Source: Vibrio sp. HB236076 (GTDB lineage Bacteria > Pseudomonadota > Gammaproteobacteria > Enterobacterales > Vibrionaceae). From it: 64,000 nt of DNA. The notes beneath the pieces were generated by a model that worked only from the letters and a program-made list of their open reading frames with translations, had not been told where the DNA came from and ran no database searches. The stretch is taken from positions 2,728,001 to 2,792,000 of the forward strand of contig NZ_CP162601.1 in the NCBI RefSeq assembly GCF_040957575.1, in the 5' to 3' direction. The position numbers and the translations under genes are program-made. Positions 58,830-64,000 of the stretch are shown in pieces. The number at the start of each line of letters is the position of its first letter. The first letter of the stretch is position 1.

Positions 58830-59007
58830 TTACCAATCTTATTAAGTCTGTGGTCAAAGATAGCGCAGAATCAAGCTTGAGAACCAGGCAACCTATTTGC
58901 TTATCAATACAAAACAGTGAGTCGTTGTTTTACCCGTTATTTTCACAACGATGTTATCGAGTTTTTTAACCCGCTAGGGTGAGCCGCTATTGAGTTAGAT
59001 TGCTATT
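58830..59007 (-). repeat. MITE-like intergenic repeat, copy 1 (inverted relative to copy 2)
   Basis: About 178 bp, closely similar to the reverse complement of 63109-63255: the shared core includes ACCTATTTGCTTATCAATAC, CAGTGAGTCGTTGTT, GTTATTTTCACAACGA and CCCGCTAGG. The left end TTACCAATC is intact; the right end is worn to GATTGCTAT. It carries an extra block of about 31 bp relative to copy 2 (around 58857-58890). The ends ACCAATC/GATTGGT form the terminal inverted repeats. Confidence 0.8.
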
Positions 59008-59169
59008 AACGCGCCACCATCACTCAGGCTTTTTTATTGACTCACGTCGCTAGAAAAGCCCTTTTTACCACCTGAATACGCACTTTACGCCGCCACTTTT
59101 TCACGCATGTCACTGCCATCATATCGACATCACCGCCCTAAGACATCAAGGTGATTGCAAATGCCACCA

Positions 59170-59188
59170 TTAAATGATAATAATTATC
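59170..59188 (+). promoter_or_regulatory. Fur-box-like site upstream of the unknown gene at 59212
   Basis: The 19-mer TTAAATGATAATAATTATC matches the classical Fur consensus GATAATGATAATCATTATC at 15 of 19 positions, including the central GATAAT-A-ATTATC palindrome. It ends 23 bp before the ATG. Confidence 0.65.
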
Positions 59189-59211
59189 GTTTAGATTATA
59201 AGGAGCCTTGC

Positions 59212-59586
59212 ATGACACTCTCATTTCTGAACCAAGCCTATTTTCAATCACAAGATCGTTTTCTCGATGGCTGGGTTGCCCCTGGCTTTGAACCCGATGT
59301 CATTCACAGCTACCTTCATCATGGTTTACTGCTCGCCCAATATTACGAACCGGGGCAAAGCACAGAAAACGATTTGCTCTACCAACTGTATTTGCGCCAA
59401 ATGTTCCGCCATTTGCTCGATTCCGTCCGCGACCCGGGGCGCTCGCCCAGTTTTCGAAAGCAGTGCTTAGACAACGTGCACGTCCCCTTGTTTAAACTGC
59501 AACAGTATTATCAAACCATTGCCAATGGCGACGCCTTTTATCACCAATTGCAGTGTGAATTGCACACGCTACACACCCCGATGTAA
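59212..59586 (+). CDS. Unknown 124-residue soluble protein, probably iron-regulated
   Basis: 124 residues from ATG 59212, chosen because AAGGAG lies just upstream; codons before it overlap the Fur-like site. The sequence is rich in aromatic and His/Gln residues (YLHHGLLLAQYYEPGQS, LYLRQMFRHLLDSVRD, FKLQQYYQTIANGDAFYHQLQ) and predicted helical; no signal peptide, no Cys motif suggestive of heme or Fe-S. I do not recognise a family. It is convergent with crbS; iron regulation is inferred only from the Fur-like site. Confidence 0.7.
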   Translation: MTLSFLNQAYFQSQDRFLDGWVAPGFEPDVIHSYLHHGLLLAQYYEPGQSTENDLLYQLYLRQMFRHLLDSVRDPGRSPSFRKQCLDNVHVPLFKLQQYYQTIANGDAFYHQLQCELHTLHTPM

Positions 59587-59648
59587 GTGGCTTGCAACAC
59601 ACCGATGACCATGGGGGAGCCCTATCAGCCCGCCCATCGTCAGTACCG

Positions 59649-62600
59649 TTACTCAACACTTTGATTGAGTAACGCGCGCAATTTAAGTGGCTTAACCGGT
59701 TTGGCCAAGAAGATAAACCCCGCCTCTTTGACTTGCTCAACAATGTCAGGCGTGCGGTCCGCGCTGATGATGACGCCCACAAACGCGTGCCGGGTGTGTT
59801 GTCGGTATGCTTTTAACAAATCAAGCCCGGTTTCTTTACCTTGCAATCGATAATCCGACAAGATCACCTTGGGCTGCCAACCTGTGGACAATTGCCGATC
59901 CATTTGTTCCCCATTAAGGGCCACGTTGACCTCGCATTGCCAACGGGACAACAGCGTTTGCATTCCCTCGAGGATCGCCGCTTGATCGTCGATACACAAC
60001 ACTTTAAGCCCTTGTAACGACGAGGTATTAGCAGGTTCATCGCTCGGTTCAAGTGCACCTGCCACGCTCTCGACCCGCGGGAGCAGAATAGAGAAAGCAC
60101 TGCCTTTGCCCACTTGCGACTCAAGAGAAAGGCGGTGGCCGAGTACATCCGCAATGCCTTTCGCAATGGTTAGCCCCAATCCTAACCCTTGGCGATCAGT
60201 GACCTGAGAGCCGCGGGTAAACTCTTCAAAAATCTGTTCTTGCTTAGATTTTTCTATCCCAGGCCCATCGTCCCACACTTGCAAACTCACAGATTGCCCC
60301 TGGCGGCGAACGCCAAGCACAATGCGACCTTTGGGGTTATAGCGAAAGGCATTGGTCAAAAAGTTTTGTACGATGCGACGCAGTAACTTGGCGTCGGAGT
60401 AGACCCAACAGCTCGAGTCCACCACGTGAAAGTCACCGCCTTGCTGTTCACTGAGCAAAGAGAACTCGGCGTGTAAATGGGCCAGCATACTTTGCAGCGG
60501 AAATGGCGCAGGTTTGACCACCAGTTTGCCCGCTTCTAAACGGGAGATGTCCAACAAATCCCCGATCAGATCTTCGGCGGCGCTCAACGCACTTTCAATA
60601 TGTTTCGCATTTTGCTGACTCTGTGCCTCACTGGCCACCTCGGCAAGGGAGGAAGCAAAAAGACGGGCGGCGTTTAATGGCTGCATCAAGTCGTGACTCA
60701 CCGCCGCCAAAAATCGCGACTTGGACTCCGCCGCGCGCTGTGAGCGCTCAGTCGCTTCACGCAACTGTTGGTTGAGGCTTTCTAGCTCTTGGGTACGCAC
60801 TCTGACGCGATCTTCCAAGCTTTCATTGGCCTCTTTGAGAGCTCGCTCAGCCTGGCGAAAAACGGTAATGTCGGTAAAGCTCATCACAAACCCGCCTCCG
60901 GGCATCGGGTTGCCCTGAACCTCAATTTCACGGCCATCTGGGTGCCTTCTCGATGAGACATGGGAAGAGCCTTGCTTGAGGTAACTTATCCGCTTTTGTA
61001 CGTGTCGTTCCACTTCACCCGGGCCACATAAACCGCGTTGGGCGTTAAAGCGGATCACCTCTTCAATCGGCCGCCCAACTTGAATTAATCCCGGCGGATA
61101 GTGAAACATGTCTAAATAAGTCTGGTTCCATGCCACTAAGCGCAAATGTCGGTCCACCACCGACAGACCTTGATTGATGTGCTCAATCGCCCCTTGTAAT
61201 AATCCACGGCTAAAATCGTACATTTCCGAGGCTTCATCCACGATGGTCGCCACTTCTTCGAGCTGCATCTTTTTGCCTTGCAACGCCGAATTGAGAACTA
61301 ACTTCGCCGAAGAGGCGCCAAAGACCCCCGCTAAGACGCGTTCGGTATGGCGGATCAGCGACGCCGGCGCTTGTTGAGTCGGCAGCAATGTGGTGCCAAA
61401 CCCTTGCCAAAAGTGTTCAAACGCGGTGCGCATTCTCGCTCGACCAACAAAGCGACGCGTTAAGGTTTCTAGCTCTGCGACCGTGACGCGCGCTTGATAC
61501 AAACTGATGCTTTCTCCATCGGCATTCGAACCAATAAAGTTCGCCGCTTGCCAACGCTCTGTAACCGAGGCTCGCGTCAACAAAGAGATGACAACGTATG
61601 CGCTGATATTGACTACGATGCTCAAGGTCATCCCCCAGTCGCTGTTATTCAACCCCAGCTCAGCCAACCAAAGAGGCGGCTCGACAACCCACAGCAACAC
61701 ATTGGTTTGGCTATCACCGGCAAACATGCCGATTTGACTCATCACCGTGATCAACCAAATCAAAAAGCCACTGCTCAATCCAGCAAAAACCCCAAAGCGA
61801 TTGCCCTGACGCCAATACAAACCACCGAGCAAAGCCGGGGCAAATTGCGTCACGGCCGCAAAAGAGAGAAAGCCGATTGCCGACAGCGACTCAATGCTGT
61901 CAAGCAATCGATAACAGCCCCAAGCGGCAATTAAAATAAAACAAATCAACGCGCGACGAATGCGCAGCATCACACCAGAGAAATGGCGATATCCTCCGCC
62001 CTGAAAACGCATTTTTCGCAATAATAACGGCATGACTAAGTCGTTCGACACCATGATCGCCAAGGCAATGGTCGAGACAATCACCATGCCACTGGCCGCG
62101 GAAGTGCCGCCGAGAAAAGCCAGCACGGCCATCGATTGTGAACCCAAGCTCTGTGGTACGCTGATCACAAAGGTATCGGAGGCGTAGCCCAAGCCGAGTA
62201 AGCCATGCCCAGCCCATGCCAGCGGCAAGACAAACAGCGCCATCAAGACTAAATAACTCGGGATAAGCCAACGCGCCACCGACAGGTCTTTAGGCGCTTC
62301 ATTTTCGACAATCATGGTATGAAATTGACGCGGTAAGGCCAAAAAAGCCATCATCGCCAGCAAGGTGTGAATCACCAGTTGTGCCCAATTCGGGGCTTGA
62401 TAGCTGTCGCTCATCCAAGGTGAGAAATCGAGCACCTCGCTCGACAACACGGTACTGACGACAAACCAGCCTACCGTCAGAAAAGCCAACAGTTTGACAA
62501 TCGACTCAAAGGCGACGGCCATCATCATTCCGCGGTGGTGCTCTGTATTGTCGATATGCCGTGTGCCAAATAGCATGGTAAATAACGCCAAAACCACTAC

Positions 62601-63086
62601 GCCAAAACCAGCGACATGAGATTGTTGATAGCCAAATTGGCCACTCAGTGCCGGGGCAAGCACATCCAAACTCATGGTAATACTGCGCAATTGCAACGCG
62701 ATATAAGGTAAAATCCCCATCACGGCAATTAAGGTGACCATCACCGCCAAACCTTGTGACTTACCATATCGAGCGGCAATAAAATCGGCAATGGAAGTGA
62801 TGTGTTCTCGTTTAGACACCCTGACTAAACGAGACACTAACGGCCAACAAAAGAGAAAGACTAAAATAGGGCCGAGGTAAATGGGTACGAAAGACCATGG
62901 GTTTGTACTGGCTTGGCCCACCGTACCGTAAAATGTCCACGAGGTGCAGTACACCGCAATCGACAGTGCATAAATCACGGCGCGATAATGTGACAACCAC
63001 TGTTTTTGACGATCGCCGTACCAAGCGATCAAAAACAACACGCCTAGATACGCCAATGAGATAGGAACGACTTCCCAACCTTGCAT
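59649..63086 (-). CDS. crbS: CrbS-like hybrid sensor histidine kinase with fused SLC5 transporter domain
   Basis: 1145 residues. N-terminal half (about 1-500): a 13-helix sodium/solute symporter-like domain (SIAVYCTSWTFYGTVGQAS, GTSAASGMVIVSTIALAIMVSNDLVMPLL). Then a linker, a PAS-type domain (about 630-750; QGLSVVDRHLRLVAWNQTY), a coiled coil, HisKA H-box AAVSHDLMQPLNAARLF (His798), an ATPase domain (DDGPGIEKSKQ, GLGLGLTIAKGIA) and a C-terminal receiver (IDDQAAILEGM, phospho-Asp D1078 in ILSDYRLQG). CrbS with CrbR activates acs in vibrios; the transporter domain may sense or carry acetate. Ribosome-binding site AAGGG; the repeat copy 2 starts 23 bp upstream of the start codon. Confidence 0.93.
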   Translation of the reverse strand: MQGWEVVPISLAYLGVLFLIAWYGDRQKQWLSHYRAVIYALSIAVYCTSWTFYGTVGQASTNPWSFVPIYLGPILVFLFCWPLVSRLVRVSKREHITSIADFIAARYGKSQGLAVMVTLIAVMGILPYIALQLRSITMSLDVLAPALSGQFGYQQSHVAGFGVVVLALFTMLFGTRHIDNTEHHRGMMMAVAFESIVKLLAFLTVGWFVVSTVLSSEVLDFSPWMSDSYQAPNWAQLVIHTLLAMMAFLALPRQFHTMIVENEAPKDLSVARWLIPSYLVLMALFVLPLAWAGHGLLGLGYASDTFVISVPQSLGSQSMAVLAFLGGTSAASGMVIVSTIALAIMVSNDLVMPLLLRKMRFQGGGYRHFSGVMLRIRRALICFILIAAWGCYRLLDSIESLSAIGFLSFAAVTQFAPALLGGLYWRQGNRFGVFAGLSSGFLIWLITVMSQIGMFAGDSQTNVLLWVVEPPLWLAELGLNNSDWGMTLSIVVNISAYVVISLLTRASVTERWQAANFIGSNADGESISLYQARVTVAELETLTRRFVGRARMRTAFEHFWQGFGTTLLPTQQAPASLIRHTERVLAGVFGASSAKLVLNSALQGKKMQLEEVATIVDEASEMYDFSRGLLQGAIEHINQGLSVVDRHLRLVAWNQTYLDMFHYPPGLIQVGRPIEEVIRFNAQRGLCGPGEVERHVQKRISYLKQGSSHVSSRRHPDGREIEVQGNPMPGGGFVMSFTDITVFRQAERALKEANESLEDRVRVRTQELESLNQQLREATERSQRAAESKSRFLAAVSHDLMQPLNAARLFASSLAEVASEAQSQQNAKHIESALSAAEDLIGDLLDISRLEAGKLVVKPAPFPLQSMLAHLHAEFSLLSEQQGGDFHVVDSSCWVYSDAKLLRRIVQNFLTNAFRYNPKGRIVLGVRRQGQSVSLQVWDDGPGIEKSKQEQIFEEFTRGSQVTDRQGLGLGLTIAKGIADVLGHRLSLESQVGKGSAFSILLPRVESVAGALEPSDEPANTSSLQGLKVLCIDDQAAILEGMQTLLSRWQCEVNVALNGEQMDRQLSTGWQPKVILSDYRLQGKETGLDLLKAYRQHTRHAFVGVIISADRTPDIVEQVKEAGFIFLAKPVKPLKLRALLNQSVE

Positions 63087-63108
63087 TTTCTGCCCTTGTG
63101 ATGCACTT

Positions 63109-63255
63109 ATACCAATCGAACGAAATAGCAGGTCAGCCTAGCGGGTGAAAACATTTGATAACGTCGTTGTGAAAATAACGTGTAGAACAACGACTCACTG
63201 TCTTGTATTGATAAGCAAATAGGTTGATTGACCACATACTTCATCAGATTGGTAT
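63109..63255 (+). repeat. MITE-like intergenic repeat, copy 2
   Basis: 147 bp bounded by terminal inverted repeats ATACCAATC (63109-63117) and GATTGGTAT (63247-63255). Reverse complement of copy 1 with scattered substitutions. No coding capacity. It sits immediately upstream of crbS, so it is either within or displaces the crbS promoter. Confidence 0.82.
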
Positions 63256-63351
63256 GACAAACTCCGTGCAGAAAATTAAATAACCACCACCTTGTAAACT
63301 CAATCACGGAAAGAAGAATCTGTGCAGCGACGCATCTTGATGCGTTCAAGC

Positions 63352-63367
63352 TGTGCAGTCACTCACA
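63352..63367. promoter_or_regulatory. CRP-like site in the crbS-acs region
   Basis: TGTGC-AGTCAC-TCACA matches the CRP consensus TGTGA-N6-TCACA at 9 of 10 bases. It is about 285 bp upstream of acs, a distance that would need looping or a distal promoter; acs in E. coli is CRP-activated. Confidence 0.55.
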
Positions 63368-63650
63368 TCGCGCCAGTGCATCTCTGAACTCCCCTTCAAC
63401 AGGGCGATGGTGAAAAAGGGTCACCCTCATCAGGAGCAGCATCGCGTGGTGCCTATAGATCCTGATCACAGTACAGGCTCAACAACCTTGTAACCCATCA
63501 ATTAAATGGCACCACAATGGGAGATCAACAACAAATTCCCGCTTCTCATCCAAAAGTCTAATTGTCGAATCCACCACCTTGGTCAACAGTTATAGGACAT
63601 CTTGCCCACGCGACCCTTCGCCGTGCAACGAATACTTAAGGAGAAACGTC

Positions 63651-64000
63651 ATGAGTGATCCCTCTTTGTACCCAATAAAATCAAAAATACAACAAAGTGC
63701 ACATATTGATAACCACACCTATCAATCTATGTATCAGGCCTCCATTAACAACCCCGAAACCTTTTGGGCGCAGCAAGGACTGGTTCTCGATTGGATCACC
63801 CCGTTTACTAAGGTCAAACAAACCTCATTTGATCCAGGTCATATCGATATTCGCTGGTATCAAGACGGCACGCTTAACGTCTGCGCTAACTGTGTTGACC
63901 GACATTTAAGTGCCGATGGGGATAAAACCGCCATTATCTGGGAAGGCGATGACCCGAGCCAAGACGAGCACATCAGTTTTCATCAGCTGCACGATAAAGT
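63651..64000 (+). CDS. acs: acetyl-CoA synthetase, N-terminal part (cut by window end)
   Basis: ATG 63651 has AAGGAG 8 nt upstream (frame: MSDPSLYPIKSKIQQSAHID...). 116 codons are visible, all open. INNPETFWAQQGLVLDWITP, FTKVKQTSFD, WYQDGTLNVCANCVDRHL and KTAIIWEGDDPSQDEHIS align with the N-terminus of E. coli Acs from memory. It makes acetyl-CoA from acetate, ATP and CoA. It is the target of CrbRS, which lies next to it, and is completed beyond the window. Confidence 0.95.
   Translation, partial: MSDPSLYPIKSKIQQSAHIDNHTYQSMYQASINNPETFWAQQGLVLDWITPFTKVKQTSFDPGHIDIRWYQDGTLNVCANCVDRHLSADGDKTAIIWEGDDPSQDEHISFHQLHDK

Larger units (their letters stand above)
58772..59211. other. Symporter-to-unknown-gene spacer
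   Basis: 440 bp with no gene except those beside it. It contains repeat copy 1 (58830-59007), a Fur-like site (59170-59188) and nothing else I can support. Confidence 0.6.
63087..63650. promoter_or_regulatory. Divergent crbS-acs regulatory region
   Basis: 564 bp between divergent start codons. It holds repeat copy 2 and a good CRP-like site (63352-63367). No gene was found. The remainder should carry the acs promoter and CrbR binding sites, which I cannot point to. Confidence 0.5.

Overview
The window looks like a chromosomal segment of a Vibrionaceae bacterium (Vibrio or a close relative). The gene order supports this: hldD/lpxM/waaF/waaA core-LPS genes next to kdkA, coaD and mutM; epmA/efp/epmB; pfkA-fieF-cpxP-cpxRA-sodA-trmL-fxsA-dsbD; and an acetate block (crbR, a two-part SLC5 symporter, crbS, acs). 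I saw no tRNA, rRNA, CRISPR array, transposase or integrase gene. All assignments are from reading the sequence and remembered family features; no database was searched.

Layout. 1-3049: the 3' part of an acidic, low-complexity secreted-type protein and a YjbH-like outer-membrane/exopolysaccharide protein. 3186-19163: the LPS core locus, consisting of heptose precursor (hldD), lipid A acylation (lpxM), heptosyl and Kdo transfer (waaF, waaA), a strongly AT-rich insert (about 7340-12220) with a sulfotransferase, an ATP-grasp ligase and a WecF/WecE pair, then further glycosyltransferases, Kdo kinase (kdkA), dgkA and coaD. 19165-23385: mutM, an unknown membrane-anchored protein and the EF-P modification genes epmA, efp, epmB. 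23496-25435: an MgtC-like protein and a ModF-like ABC protein.

25690-41817 is a large sugar-acid catabolic region in two plus-strand operons. The first is yiaK-yiaMNO-sgbE-HAD-lyxK-sgbH-iclR-sgbU (2,3-diketo-L-gulonate reduction, phosphorylation, decarboxylation and two epimerisations to D-xylulose 5-phosphate, fed by a TRAP importer). The second is ABC ATPase-permease-binding protein-SMP-30 lactonase-YiaL-IclR. Both promoters carry the same 6-5-6 palindrome (ATTCC-R-N5-Y-GGAAT) with a weaker copy about 30 bp upstream, so I infer one regulon. The lactonase suggests that the ABC substrate is a lactone feeding the DKG pathway, possibly dehydroascorbate.

42016-54972: groESL with a sigma-32-like promoter, a MATE exporter, pfkA, fieF, the Cpx envelope-stress genes with a CpxR-box array in the divergent promoter, Mn-type sodA, trmL, fxsA and dsbD. 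55179-64000: acetate response and use. crbR, a MarC protein, the DUF4212/SLC5 symporter pair, an unknown gene behind a Fur-box-like site, the 1145-residue transporter-fused hybrid sensor kinase crbS, and the 5' part of acs, cut by the window end. Two inverted copies of a MITE-like repeat with ATACCAATC/GATTGGTAT ends bracket the crbS segment.
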